Shown here piece after piece: positions 7,369 to 17,818 of a stretch of DNA of 51,983 nucleotides. The DNA comes from Deltaproteobacteria bacterium. Lineage in GTDB: Bacteria > Desulfobacterota > GWC2-55-46. The notes below the pieces were generated by a model, which was given only the letters and a program-made list of their open reading frames with translations, did no database searches and was not told the origin of the DNA. Positions within the stretch are counted from its first letter, which is position 1; the number at the start of each line of letters is the position of its first letter. The stretch is from the NCBI GenBank assembly GCA_016234855.1, contig JACRNO010000063.1, positions 1-51,983 of the forward strand. Reading direction: 5' to 3'. The position numbers and the translations under genes were made by a program.

Positions 7369-10299
7369 TCAAGGACACGGCGCAACCTGGTCAAAGGCTA
7401 CCAGTATCATATCGGGCCTGTCTGCCACCCTGGTTATCTTGCGGGCCTTGAGGACGATATTGCGCCGGCCCAGCCCCCTGAACTCATGCTCGACCTTAAC
7501 CCCTTCGACTACCGTGCCGCCTGGGATTATCTCCTCAAGCATGGCGCGCAAGGCCGGTATATTCCACTGGCCGCCGTTAATGTCATAAATAAGCCGCGCC
7601 TGCGTCTCCGCGGACGTAAGCTTGAACGTCTCATAGAATGCCCTGTTGGCCAACCTCACGCGAAGCCCGGCGTCGAGCACGAGCAGCGGCTCTTTAACGG
7701 TATCCACGATGCCCTCGGCATACACCCTGGCATCGTTTATGGCAAGCTCGGCCTGCTTCAGGCGAGTAATGTCGCTGCAGGTGATGACCAGACCGTCTAT
7801 GACGTCTTCCGCCGTGCGATACGGCAGTATCCTTACGCTGAACCACACCCCGTCCTTTGTCGTCACCTCGATGTTTCCAGGCGCCAACGTGGCCAGCACC
7901 TCCCCGGCAACGGCGCAGAGACAGACGTCCGGCTCAAACCTGGACGTAATGTCCCCGAAAGGACGGCCTATGTCGGAGGCTATAAGATTAAAGACCCTCT
8001 TTGCCAAGGGCGTGAAACGCTTTATGCAAAGGGCGCGGTCAAGGAATATGGCTCCTATCTCAATGTTTGACAGGAGGTTCTGAAGATCGTTATTCATCCG
8101 GGAGATCTCTTCAACCTTGTCATGAAGCTCGGCGTTAACCATAACCAACTCTTCATTTGTGGAGTGAAGTTCCTCCTTGGAGGTATCCATCTCCTCATTT
8201 GTGGATTGCAACTCTTCATTGGCGGACTGCAACTCCTCATTCATGGCTCTGAGTTCTTCATTGGCCGTTCCCAGTTCCTCTATGATGGTCTGCAGGTATT
8301 CCCTGGTGGACTTCAACTCCTGTTCGAGCACGGCCAACCGGGGGTCTGCCTTCCCGCCCGTCCTTGCCTTCTTCTTTTTCAGCGGCGATTTATCCGGGCC
8401 CGGCTTCTCCTCGAAGACGACCATAAACAGACCGTTGCACGAGAGATTAACGCCAACCGGCCTGACCACGAGGTTTATATGGCGCACACCCGCGCCTTCC
8501 GTCACCGGCAGGTCGTCCTCCACGACGGTCTTCTTCTGTTGAACGGCCTTATGGAGCGCCAGACTCAGATTATGGCGGATCTCCTCCCTCGCCATCCTGA
8601 TGACGTTAAGACTCGCCTCGCCTGACGCCTGAACGAGATATCTGTCGGTCTTGCCGTAAAAGTAGAGGGCGTCGAACTTGTCGTCAACGAGCACGCCCGG
8701 CGGACCGTACTCGTCAAGGATAAGCCGCTCGACGAGCTCGCGCGCGCCCGGACGCGCGGTCTTTGCAGCCTCGATACCCGCCGGCATCAAAGGCCTTACG
8801 CCCGTGGAGAGTTCGGGCACAAAGGCCTTTCTTCCCGTGGGCGAGCCTTTCCGTCTGAATATCTTCCACTTTGTGCTGACCGGACTGAAGAGGTTGCTGA
8901 ACGTACCTATGCTCTCGGACGAGCCGAGGAAGAGACACCCCCCCTCGTTCAGGGTGTAATAGAAGAGCGGTATGATCTTTTTTTGCATGCTCATATCCAT
9001 GTATATGAGCATATTCCTGCAACTGACCATATCGAGCCGTGAAAACGGCGGGTCTTTGGCTACGTTCTGCTCGGCAAAGACCACCATCTCGCGCAGCTCT
9101 TTTTTCAACCTGTAGAAACCGCCCTCTCTGGTGAAAAAAAGCTTCAGCCGCTCAGGGCTAACGTCCGCGGCTATGCCTTCCGGAAAAACAGCCGCGCGCG
9201 CATGGTTTATGGCATCCTTATCTATATCGGTGGCGAATATCTGGACGGTCAGGCGCTTCCCAACGGCATCCATCACCTCGACAAAGAGCATGGCTATGGA
9301 ATACGCCTCCTCCCCGGTCGCACACCCCGGCACCCAGACGCGCGCCACCGAATCCGATGGTTTATCCCTGACGATATCCGCGACCACCTTCTCCTTGAGG
9401 ATGTTAAACGCGGCGGCGTCCCTGAAAAAACCGGTCACGCCGATAAGAAAGTCCTTATATAGCGCATCCACCTCGCAGACATTCTCTTTCAAGAGCCGCA
9501 AATAAACGGCGATATGCTTAATCCGGTGCAGGACCATGCGCCTTTCAATCCTGCGGCGTATGGTGGTAAGTTTATAATTGGAAAAATCCTGACCGGTCGT
9601 TGTCCGGACGACGAGTAATATCTTCTGGAGGGCGGCATTAAACTCCTTACCTGCCGGGACTGCCTTGCCCTTGTCGCGAAAATACGGCTGGCCCGCGAAC
9701 CCTGCAATGACCGCGGGCATCTCTTCCACGGGCATGATATAGTCGGCCAGCCCTGTGCCAATGGCACTGCCGGGCATCCCTGGGTATTTTGCCTGCTTTT
9801 CTTCCTGAACAAAGCTCACGCCGCCGGCCTCCTTTACGGCCTTCAACCCGATGGCGCCGTCGCTGCCCGTGCCTGACATGACCACGCACACGGCCCTGCC
9901 TCCCAGCGTCTGCGCGAGAGATATAAAGAAGTTGTCGATAGGAAAACGGACGGGACGGGAACTACCAGGCTCGGTCAGATACAACACCCCTTTGAGCAGG
10001 CCCGCGTCCATGCCGGACGCGTTGAGATATACGACATTCGGCTCTACCTTGACCCCGTCGGTTATCTCGACGACCTTCATCCGCGTATATTTGGATAGAA
10101 GACCGGCCATGACGCTCTTGTGTCCCTGGACAAGGTGCTGGATGACCACGAAGGCGCAACCGGTATCAGGCGTAACGTTGGAAAAAAACATCTCAAGGGC
10201 CTCAAGCCCTCCGGCGGATGCGCCTATACCGACAACCGTAAATATATCCTTCTTCTTTGCGCGGGCAAGTCTTGTCGGCTTTGCGTTCTTTTTCAGCAT
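7369..10299 (-). CDS. CheB-CheR-PAS fusion signalling protein
   Basis: A large cytoplasmic fusion of chemotaxis methylesterase and methyltransferase modules with PAS sensing. From the ATG at 10299 (976 residues): a CheB domain without a receiver (about 20-200), with the catalytic Ser28 in GIGASAGG, His55 in IQHL and Asp147 in SGTGSDG; CheR (about 220-485) with the SAM motif PGCATGEE; a Glu/Asn-rich coiled coil of NEEL repeats (about 650-740); then two PAS domains to the end. Many relatives end in a histidine kinase, but this one stops after the second PAS, and a hybrid kinase is the next gene. A GTG at 10308 is possible, but it overlaps the GGGG that serves as SD for 10299. Confidence 0.93.
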   Translation of the reverse strand: MLKKNAKPTRLARAKKKDIFTVVGIGASAGGLEALEMFFSNVTPDTGCAFVVIQHLVQGHKSVMAGLLSKYTRMKVVEITDGVKVEPNVVYLNASGMDAGLLKGVLYLTEPGSSRPVRFPIDNFFISLAQTLGGRAVCVVMSGTGSDGAIGLKAVKEAGGVSFVQEEKQAKYPGMPGSAIGTGLADYIMPVEEMPAVIAGFAGQPYFRDKGKAVPAGKEFNAALQKILLVVRTTTGQDFSNYKLTTIRRRIERRMVLHRIKHIAVYLRLLKENVCEVDALYKDFLIGVTGFFRDAAAFNILKEKVVADIVRDKPSDSVARVWVPGCATGEEAYSIAMLFVEVMDAVGKRLTVQIFATDIDKDAINHARAAVFPEGIAADVSPERLKLFFTREGGFYRLKKELREMVVFAEQNVAKDPPFSRLDMVSCRNMLIYMDMSMQKKIIPLFYYTLNEGGCLFLGSSESIGTFSNLFSPVSTKWKIFRRKGSPTGRKAFVPELSTGVRPLMPAGIEAAKTARPGARELVERLILDEYGPPGVLVDDKFDALYFYGKTDRYLVQASGEASLNVIRMAREEIRHNLSLALHKAVQQKKTVVEDDLPVTEGAGVRHINLVVRPVGVNLSCNGLFMVVFEEKPGPDKSPLKKKKARTGGKADPRLAVLEQELKSTREYLQTIIEELGTANEELRAMNEELQSANEELQSTNEEMDTSKEELHSTNEELVMVNAELHDKVEEISRMNNDLQNLLSNIEIGAIFLDRALCIKRFTPLAKRVFNLIASDIGRPFGDITSRFEPDVCLCAVAGEVLATLAPGNIEVTTKDGVWFSVRILPYRTAEDVIDGLVITCSDITRLKQAELAINDARVYAEGIVDTVKEPLLVLDAGLRVRLANRAFYETFKLTSAETQARLIYDINGGQWNIPALRAMLEEIIPGGTVVEGVKVEHEFRGLGRRNIVLKARKITRVADRPDMILVAFDQVAPCP

Positions 10300-10981
10300 C
10301 GCGAACACCCCGTAATTAAAACGCCGTTGACCTTTCTTCTGAGATTGATTTCAGGCCCCCCATAACATCGGATATCCAAGGAAGGTGTGGTTAATTCTCT
10401 TTTTGTCATTGCGAGGATTATGACCACCGACTAAACCATTCGAGGGCAGCCTCAGCAATGACAGATTTTCCCATACGTCGTGTGCGCTAACGTGTGTCGT
10501 GTGCGCTAACGTTATGTCTTTAGCGCCTTTGGCGCCATTCCCGCATGCTTTTAGCGGGAATCCGATTCCCCGTCAGATACACACGGGGACATGCTTTTGG
10601 GCGCAATGGATTCCCACTGGAGTTTACCATCGCACAAGCGGATCCGGAAATGACGACATAAAACGGCAGCGCCGGTTTTTTCAGCAAACTGCTAAAGAAA
10701 ACCGGTAAAGATGAAGCGCATGAAACCAAAACAATACCGACCCGTCAAGTATATCAGTTTTTATGCTGAAAGGCAGATTCAGGAGACCCTTGTCCCCGAA
10801 TCCGTATTATACAAGGACTTTATCAATAATAGCCGCCCCATCATAAGGCTGCATTCCTGCGGCCGTGGCTTGGTAATTATATTTGCGCCGGAGCAGGTTC
10901 ATTAACCCGCCGCTGACATGGGATAAAACCGTAGCCCGGACCAACCAGTCCTGAGCCGCATCCATAAGTCTAATCACATCC
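10300..10981. other. Intergenic filled with palindromic repeats
   Basis: No gene is supported in this stretch of about 680 bases. It holds a GTCATTGC...GCAATGAC inverted repeat (about 10408-10462), one copy of the 20-mer mini-element (10478-10536), an ATTCCCGC/GCGGGAAT hairpin next to it (10537-10561), and a second ATTCCC-type segment ending near 10690 in TTTTTTCAGCA. The last block is also found near 21600-21690. Confidence 0.6.
10478..10536 (+). repeat. 20-mer modular mini-element, copy A (two units plus cap)
   Basis: Unit 1 (10478-10496) is a 19-base variant. Unit 2 (10497-10516) is TCGTGTGCGCTAACGTTATG. The cap (10517-10536) is TCTTTAGCGCCTTTGGCGCC, itself largely palindromic. The block sits directly against the ATTCCCGC hairpin. 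Related copies are at 22612, 25508 (inverted), 27654 and 50957. Confidence 0.85.
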
Positions 10982-11009
10982 TTGACTTGACCTGCAGTTG
11001 GGTTATACT
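10982..11009 (+). promoter_or_regulatory. Sigma70 promoter of the ferritin-like/receiver gene
   Basis: TTGACT at 10982-10987, a 16-bp spacer and TATACT at 11004-11009. The predicted start near 11016 gives a leader of about 26 bases. The gene therefore appears to be a single transcription unit. Confidence 0.7.
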
Positions 11010-11041
11010 GAAAGTAGAGAAGAAATGGAACTAATAGAACC

Positions 11042-11920
11042 ATGAAAGAGCTAATAGAATGGCTCCAGACCATAGAGGAGCGCGCATTCCTCCTCTATGA
11101 ATTCGCCGCAGAGGCATTTGCCGGGGACAAGGCCCTCAAGGGCCTGCTCCTGCATCTCGCCGAAGAGGAGCGGCTCCACTTCGAGTTGCTCCGCAGGGCA
11201 GGGGCATATCTTAAAGACACCCCTACCGCGCCGGCCATCATCTCGGTAGACGATATAAAGAAGACGATAGAAAAGCCTTTTATCGAATGCATGGAAAAGG
11301 CGAAGGCGGGCAAGCTCTCCAAGGATGAACTCCTCGGCTACATAACCCTCATCGAATACTCCGAACTGAACCACGTCTTTCTCTATCTCATCGACTCGCT
11401 CAAGCACCGCTCGCCCATATTCTCAGGCGTCACCGAGAATATCGAACTTCACAAGGACTGTCTGAAAAGATACCTGCTGACCCAGCCCAACACAGGTGCG
11501 CTCATCGGAAGGATAGAGCGGATGCCTGTAACCAACCGCGAGGCCATTCTCGTGGTAGACGACAAACCCGCGAACGTTAACCTCCTGAAGGCGATACTTG
11601 AGCCGATAGGACGTGTCGAAGGGGCCTGCGACGGGCTCGACGCCCTGAAGAAGGTCGTGCTGAGGCGGTACTCGGCAGTCGTAACCGACGTCGAGATGCC
11701 GCGCATGAGCGGGACGGAGTTCTACTCGAAAGCCACAAAGATGCTGCCGAGGCTCAAACACAAGTTCGTCTTCTACACCGGCGCGTCAAGCGCGGCCGAA
11801 TTCGAGTTCTTCCGCGCTAACAACCTGAAATACATCATCAAGCCCGCGCCTATAAACGAGATAAGAAAGACCGTCAGCGAGACCATCTCGGCGGAGTCCC
11901 GCTCGGCGCAGCCGGCCTGA
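11042..11920 (+). CDS. Ferritin-like (rubrerythrin-type) domain fused to a receiver domain
   Basis: A 292-residue soluble protein. The N-terminal part (about 1-150) is a four-helix ferritin-like domain. Its helices show Glu20, the EExxH motif at Glu43/His46, Glu82 and a second ExxH at Glu108/His111, with a further Glu at 105, which is a reasonable diiron ligand set. The C-terminal part (about 166-290) is a response-regulator receiver with acidic residues Asp173/Asp174, acceptor Asp216 in VTDVEMP, Thr246 and Lys267-Pro in YIIKPAP. There is no DNA-binding output, so iron, oxygen or peroxide sensing coupled to phosphorelay is the natural inference. It has its own promoter and no operon partner. 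I do not know this exact fusion as a characterised family. Confidence 0.85.
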   Translation: MKELIEWLQTIEERAFLLYEFAAEAFAGDKALKGLLLHLAEEERLHFELLRRAGAYLKDTPTAPAIISVDDIKKTIEKPFIECMEKAKAGKLSKDELLGYITLIEYSELNHVFLYLIDSLKHRSPIFSGVTENIELHKDCLKRYLLTQPNTGALIGRIERMPVTNREAILVVDDKPANVNLLKAILEPIGRVEGACDGLDALKKVVLRRYSAVVTDVEMPRMSGTEFYSKATKMLPRLKHKFVFYTGASSAAEFEFFRANNLKYIIKPAPINEIRKTVSETISAESRSAQPA

Positions 11921-12123
11921 ACACGCGGGCCCGCGCCCCTGAAAGCGGGCTGTCACCTGCCGCTCTCTTAAACCCCATGCTGTTTTAAAAGGAAGGTTTT
12001 TCACCCCTCTTTTCAAAGTGGGGCTGATGGGTTGACCTGTCTGTGAAGTGAGGGTAACCGGCGGATACACATAAGGAGAAGAAGAGACAGACAGCGGCAT
12101 GAGCGGCATACGTCAGACTCGGG

Positions 12124-12720
12124 CTACCTGAACTTGTTCTCGGTCCCCGCGGCAAGCCGTTTTATATTATCGGTATGCTTGATTATTATGATTACCGCTA
12201 TCACGATACCCAGCGGCACATATACGACGCCGCCCGGTATAAAGAGCAGGAATACCGGAAAGAGCGCGGCGCCGAGTATCGAGCCTACCGAGACGTATCG
12301 CTTTATCAGGAGCGCAGCGATAAAGACGACGAGCGAGCCGAGGGCGGCCAGAGGCGAGACGACCAGAAAAACGCCCAGGGCCGTGGCCACGCCTTTTCCG
12401 CCCTTGAATCCCAGGAAGACGGAGAAGATATGACCGAGAAAGGCCGAGACGCCCACGACGCTCAACAGGAGCGGGTCATGCAGGAAATGCCGGAGAACAT
12501 AGACCGGCGCCGCGCCCTTTAAGACGTCTGCTATGAGGGTGACTATGCCGGCGGTCTTTCCCGCTGTGCGGCCCACGTTGGTCGCGCCTATATTACGGCT
12601 GCCGCCCTCGCGCGGGTCTACCCCCGCGAATATGCGCGCCGCGATTACGCCGGCCGGTATCGCACCGATAAGATAGGCTGCGGGGACGAAGATGAAGTAT
12701 AAATTAGATACAGTGGTCAT
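12124..12720 (-). CDS. plsY: Glycerol-3-phosphate acyltransferase PlsY
   Basis: Transfers the acyl group of acyl-phosphate to glycerol-3-phosphate, the first step of phospholipid synthesis, in the inner membrane. The 198 residues form about five hydrophobic helices. The three PlsY motifs are visible: GSRNIGATNVGR (about 40-51), GHIFSVFLGFKGGKGVAT (about 96-113), and a third conserved hydrophobic segment ending in KHTDNIKRL. AAGGAAC serves as SD just before the ATG. A TTGAAA-17-TAAATT promoter lies upstream. Length and motifs are normal. Confidence 0.96.
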   Translation of the reverse strand: MTTVSNLYFIFVPAAYLIGAIPAGVIAARIFAGVDPREGGSRNIGATNVGRTAGKTAGIVTLIADVLKGAAPVYVLRHFLHDPLLLSVVGVSAFLGHIFSVFLGFKGGKGVATALGVFLVVSPLAALGSLVVFIAALLIKRYVSVGSILGAALFPVFLLFIPGGVVYVPLGIVIAVIIIIKHTDNIKRLAAGTENKFR

Positions 12721-12741
12721 GTTCCTTGTTCATAAGATGAA

Positions 12742-12770
12742 AATTTATACTTGACACGGTTTATTTTCAA
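12742..12770 (-). promoter_or_regulatory. Promoter of plsY
   Basis: Reading leftwards, TTGAAA at 12770-12765, a 17-bp spacer and TAAATT at 12747-12742. It overlaps the opposite-facing promoter at 12751-12779. Confidence 0.5.
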
Positions 12771-12779
12771 TTGTATACT
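12751..12779 (+). promoter_or_regulatory. Near-consensus promoter facing antisense into the DUF3800 gene
   Basis: TTGACA at 12751-12756, exactly 17 bp, then TATACT at 12774-12779. A GGAGG follows at 12786-12790. The only thing downstream on this strand is the antisense of the DUF3800 gene, with an open frame of about 158 codons from 12784 that resembles no protein. It could make an antisense RNA or be an orphan promoter left by a rearrangement. Confidence 0.6.
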
Positions 12780-12828
12780 TTAAATGGAGGCTTTGGCGAC
12801 TTCGGTCGACATTGCCTTTTTGTTATTT

Positions 12829-13704
12829 CTACTGCCCGGCCTCAAACCTTTCGTCCCGCGACCTAAGATCATCAATAAAAACAAAGCTCCATTGTGGGTA
12901 TTCCTCTGTTCCCAGCCTGACCATCCTCCTGTAGCGAAGGCGCAAGACCATGTCGGCAAATTCCTTCAACTCCGGCCTTGCGGGCGCTCTCATATCTGGT
13001 ATCCGAACCGCCCATGCAACGATATATGCCACAAGGTCTGCCAACTGAATAGCGGTTGTGAGATGACTGTGCACGAAGAAAGGTTCCGGTATTATGCGGC
13101 TTGCCCGAGTTACACCCCTGCCGGTCCCTCTAAAATAACGGCTCATCTGGTCTATCAGGATATGACACTGAGAGCGTTCAAGCTCGTCAAAAACAACAAG
13201 TCCACGGCCATCCACCGAGACATTCTCAAGAAAGTTATAATATCGCTCGAAAAGATATGAGTAGTCCTTGCGCAGAAAATCACGCTCTGTGCGCCCGGCA
13301 TCGCGATCTACAATACTTGCAAATGCGCGAACGTGATATCGCACGCACAACTCAAGAACGTATTTCACAAATGCAATCTTTGCCTGTGCCAGCGCTGACA
13401 ATTCCTCAGGCGTAGCGCCGCCCCTGTGCAGCAAACACTGTTTAGCCAGAAAAGCTCTTCTATTCGGTTCAATTGCCGGGAGCAATGCAGCATGCCTAAA
13501 CACCTTCTTCTTAAGCATCTTCTTCCCTTTCAATTCCAGCAAGCCCGACGATATGCGCTGCCCAAAGAATTCCTCTTCCTTGTCCTGCACGTCACAGATG
13601 AGATCCCACAAATCATGGTCTTCTACACAAACACCGGCCAGCACCTCATACGGCGACTCTCTCCGGTCACATCCGCTCTCATCCATAAACAGAAGATAAC
13701 TCAT
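12829..13704 (-). CDS. DUF3800 domain protein
   Basis: A 291-residue protein of the DUF3800 family, a presumed RNase H-like fold often found in mobile or defence-associated settings; its activity is unproven. The signature FMDESG (Asp8, Glu9) opens the chain, an internal acidic strand VVFDELE follows at about 170-176, and the C-terminal IQLADLVAY motif supplies the last conserved Asp. The ATG has a GAGGAG SD and lies only seven bases after the glmS stop, so it is probably read from the glmS transcript. The placement behind a housekeeping gene, with an outward promoter on the opposite strand at its other end, suggests it was acquired. Confidence 0.85.
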   Translation of the reverse strand: MSYLLFMDESGCDRRESPYEVLAGVCVEDHDLWDLICDVQDKEEEFFGQRISSGLLELKGKKMLKKKVFRHAALLPAIEPNRRAFLAKQCLLHRGGATPEELSALAQAKIAFVKYVLELCVRYHVRAFASIVDRDAGRTERDFLRKDYSYLFERYYNFLENVSVDGRGLVVFDELERSQCHILIDQMSRYFRGTGRGVTRASRIIPEPFFVHSHLTTAIQLADLVAYIVAWAVRIPDMRAPARPELKEFADMVLRLRYRRMVRLGTEEYPQWSFVFIDDLRSRDERFEAGQ

Positions 13705-13711
13705 CCACTCC

Positions 13712-15532
<1,821 letters not shown>

Positions 15533-15596
15533 AATAAAACCTCTCACTTAAACCTGACTACAAAAAAAACGGGAAAGTTCCGAACCCCTATCGTCC

Positions 15597-15687
15597 TCTC
15601 GTTGCCAAGCTCTGCCTGGTAACGCAATTATATGGAAGCTCAGCTTCTCAAGCAAACCCGTTCCCAAGCAGAGCTTGGGAACGGGAA
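15597..15687. repeat. GTTCCCAAGC-type palindromic repeat pair
   Basis: A degenerate copy (CGTTGCCAAGCTCTGCCTGGTAACG) is followed by a clean one (CCGTTCCCAAGC...GCTTGGGAACGG). The same hairpin recurs at 22704-22733, 48390-48414 and 48506-48535. It lies between glmU and glmS. Confidence 0.8.
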
Positions 15688-15717
15688 TAAAAAGGATACT
15701 ATATGCGCTATCGGCCC

Positions 15718-17115
15718 TTATCCCTTCTTCCGCTTGATTGCCCAACCCTCGACCACGCGCGCCGATACCCGCGTCACGACGAGCGCGTCAGGCGGCACGT
15801 CCTTTGTGACCGTCGTGCCTGAGCCGACGTATGCGCCCTTGCCGACCTTTACAGGAGCCACAAGCTGCGTGTCGCTGCCGATGAAGGCGCGGTCTTCGAT
15901 AACGGTCCGGTGTTTCTTTGCGCCGTCGTAGTTGCAGGTTATGGTGCCCGCGCCGATATTTACACCCGCGCCGATGACGGCGTCGCCAAGGTAACTCAGG
16001 TGATTGGCCTTGGTGCCTTTGCCGATGGTCGTTTTCTTTACCTCGACGAAGTTGCCTATGCGCGCCTCGTCCGCGATGACGTTACCCGGACGAAGCCGCG
16101 CAAACGGACCGATGATAACGCCCTTGCCGGCCTTCGTCCCTTCTATAAGAGAATACGCCTTGACAGTCGTGTTGTTGCCGAGTATGGAATCGACGAGATG
16201 CGAGCCTTGCTCTATGACGCAGTTTGCGCCGATTACCGTAGCCCCGGCGATGCGCGCGCCCGGATGGATTATCGAATCGACGCCAACGCTGACGTCCGCG
16301 TCGATATACGTTGTGTCCGGGTCTATGATGGTAACGCCTGAGAGCATCATGGCGGTGTTTATACGCTGGCGCATGACGCGAGCGGCCTTTGCAAGCTCCA
16401 CGCGGTTATTTATGCCCATCACCTCTTCGGTGTCGTGGTGCGTAAGGGCCTTTACCTTATGTCCGGCCTTTCTTGCCAGTCTCACGAGGTCAGGCAGGTA
16501 ATACTCGGACTGCGCGTTCCTGTTGCCGAGTCTTTTAAGGTTCTCAAAAAGAAACCCTGCCTTCACAATATAGATGCCCGCGTTTATCTCGTGGATGGCC
16601 CTCTCGCAATCGCCGCAGTCCTTCTCTTCGACCACGGCCTCGACCGCCCCGGCATCATTCCTTAAGACCCTGCCGTAACCGGACGGGTTGGCAAGCATAG
16701 CGGTCACAAGGGTCATAACCGGCGCGGCCTTGCCCCCGCTCCTGTGAAATTTTACCAGGGCCGTAATCGTATCGGCCGTTATCAGCGGCACGTCGCCGGA
16801 TAATATCAGGACGTCGCCGTCAACGCCCTTTAACGCGGCAGAGGCCTGCATAACGGCATGGCCCGTGCCGAGTTGGTCTTTTTGATAGACAAAGCTCAGG
16901 CCCCTCCCGCCAAAGGCCGCCTTGACGTCCTCGGCGCCGCAGCCGACGACGGCCACCACCTTCGAGTTCGAAGAGCAGACCCTCTTGACGACGCTGACCG
17001 GATAATGGAGCATCGGGAGCCCGCATACCGGGTGAAGCACCTTGGGCAGGGCCGACTTCATCCGCGTCCCCTTGCCAGCGGCAAGGATTATCACCGAAAG
17101 ATTACGCATAGACAT
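15718..17115 (-). CDS. glmU: Bifunctional GlcNAc-1-P uridyltransferase / GlcN-1-P acetyltransferase
   Basis: Catalyses the last two steps to UDP-GlcNAc. The N-terminal pyrophosphorylase has ILAAGKGTRM followed by the PKVLHPVCG segment, and LSGDVPLI. The C-terminal left-handed beta-helix (from about residue 250) has hexapeptide repeats and the acetyltransferase signatures GTKANHLSYLGDA and NYDGAKKHRT. From 17115 the protein is 465 residues, close to the usual 450-460. The frame extends to 17145, but the AGAGGGG at 17135-17129 fits the ATG at 17115 (or 17109) better. It precedes glmS on the same strand, with 185 bases of repeats between. Confidence 0.97.
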   Translation of the reverse strand: MSMRNLSVIILAAGKGTRMKSALPKVLHPVCGLPMLHYPVSVVKRVCSSNSKVVAVVGCGAEDVKAAFGGRGLSFVYQKDQLGTGHAVMQASAALKGVDGDVLILSGDVPLITADTITALVKFHRSGGKAAPVMTLVTAMLANPSGYGRVLRNDAGAVEAVVEEKDCGDCERAIHEINAGIYIVKAGFLFENLKRLGNRNAQSEYYLPDLVRLARKAGHKVKALTHHDTEEVMGINNRVELAKAARVMRQRINTAMMLSGVTIIDPDTTYIDADVSVGVDSIIHPGARIAGATVIGANCVIEQGSHLVDSILGNNTTVKAYSLIEGTKAGKGVIIGPFARLRPGNVIADEARIGNFVEVKKTTIGKGTKANHLSYLGDAVIGAGVNIGAGTITCNYDGAKKHRTVIEDRAFIGSDTQLVAPVKVGKGAYVGSGTTVTKDVPPDALVVTRVSARVVEGWAIKRKKG

Positions 17116-17203
17116 AAAGATATAAGAACCCCTCTGATTCGTCAAGGCATATTAAGGCATCGAACGGCCTTGTGCTCGAAGACCCGTAATAACGACGCGC
17201 CCA

Positions 17204-17237
17204 TATAAAAAAGCGCCCCCCGATAAAAAGGGCGCTT
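17204..17237 (-). terminator. Terminator of the zinc-ribbon gene
   Basis: Arms AAGCGCCC (17211-17218) and GGGCGCTT (17230-17237). Read leftwards, the hairpin is followed by a run of six or more T. It isolates the zinc-ribbon gene from glmU. Confidence 0.8.
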
Positions 17238-17263
17238 CGTGAAATATGCTTATACGCCGCCTG

Positions 17264-17479
17264 CTACAGCTTGAACTTGCTCTGCTCCGTGTTGGGCCTC
17301 ATGGCAACCTCGAAGCCGTCCATCGTGGCCAGCTCCTTCATCGGGAGTTCGCCTTTGACCTGCAACTCGGAAGAGCAGCACAGCGGGCATTTTAAAACCT
17401 TGCCGTGAGGCATGGCCCTGAACCCGTCCCTGTAGACATAACCGCAGTGCGCGCACTCGATATCGATTTCTATATCCAA
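17264..17479 (-). CDS. Small zinc-ribbon protein
   Basis: A 71-residue acidic protein of unknown function. Two CxxC pairs, CAHC at 9-12 and CPLC at 31-34 followed by another Cys at 35, form a predicted zinc ribbon. The C-terminus (ELATMDGFEVAMRPNTEQ) is not recognised. The start is TTG at 17479, supported by GGAGG six bases upstream. It is flanked by its own terminator downstream and by repeats upstream, so it is probably monocistronic. Confidence 0.75.
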   Translation of the reverse strand: MDIEIDIECAHCGYVYRDGFRAMPHGKVLKCPLCCSSELQVKGELPMKELATMDGFEVAMRPNTEQSKFKL

Positions 17480-17564
17480 CCCGAGCCTCCGTCTCTAACG
17501 TGCTAATCTCTATGAGAATCATACATCAGACAGATCGGAAAAGCCAGTTGAAAATGACCGGACT

Positions 17565-17672
17565 GCCGCGGGTTCAAGCTTGCAACTTGACCCCATGAGT
17601 TCGTGCGCGGAAAAACGACGCGTTCCTTGCTATTACGTAATGAATGGTTCAAGTTACAAACCAGAACCCGCC
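17565..17672. repeat. MITE-like element, copy 2
   Basis: The left end begins GCCGCGGGTTCAAGCTTGCA. The right end, reverse-complemented, begins GGCGGGTTCTGGTTTGTAAC, so imperfect inverted arms of about 26 bp surround a core shared with 7159-7268. A related half element with ACGTAAT...GGTTACAAACC...CCCGC occurs at 51800-51836. It lies between nrdJ and the zinc-ribbon gene with no coding capacity. Confidence 0.7.
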
Positions 17673-17745
17673 GGAGGGGGTTTTTCTCCTCCCCTTATTT
17701 AAGGGGAGGCCGGGTGGGGTTAGTCCTTTGCATATCAACATTAAC

Positions 17746-17812
17746 GCCCCGCGACCCACGCCACTTGACGTGGGTACCCCGCCTCTTTAAAAAGAGGGGG
17801 TCCTTCCGCTTA
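17746..17812. repeat. CCCACGCC...GGCGTGGG plus CCTCTTTAAAAAGAGG composite repeat, copy 1
   Basis: Two adjacent palindromes, one GACCCACGCC/ACGTGGGT and one CCTCTTT/AAAGAGG, almost identical to 24628-24683. It lies just past the nrdJ stop and could serve as its terminator. Confidence 0.75.
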
Positions 17813-17818
17813 TACCGA

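Noticed and set aside
12784-13260. 158-codon rightward frame behind a consensus promoter
   Set aside because: Antisense to DUF3800, no recognisable domains, and the GGAGG lies after its ATG; the promoter is kept as a finding but the protein is not.
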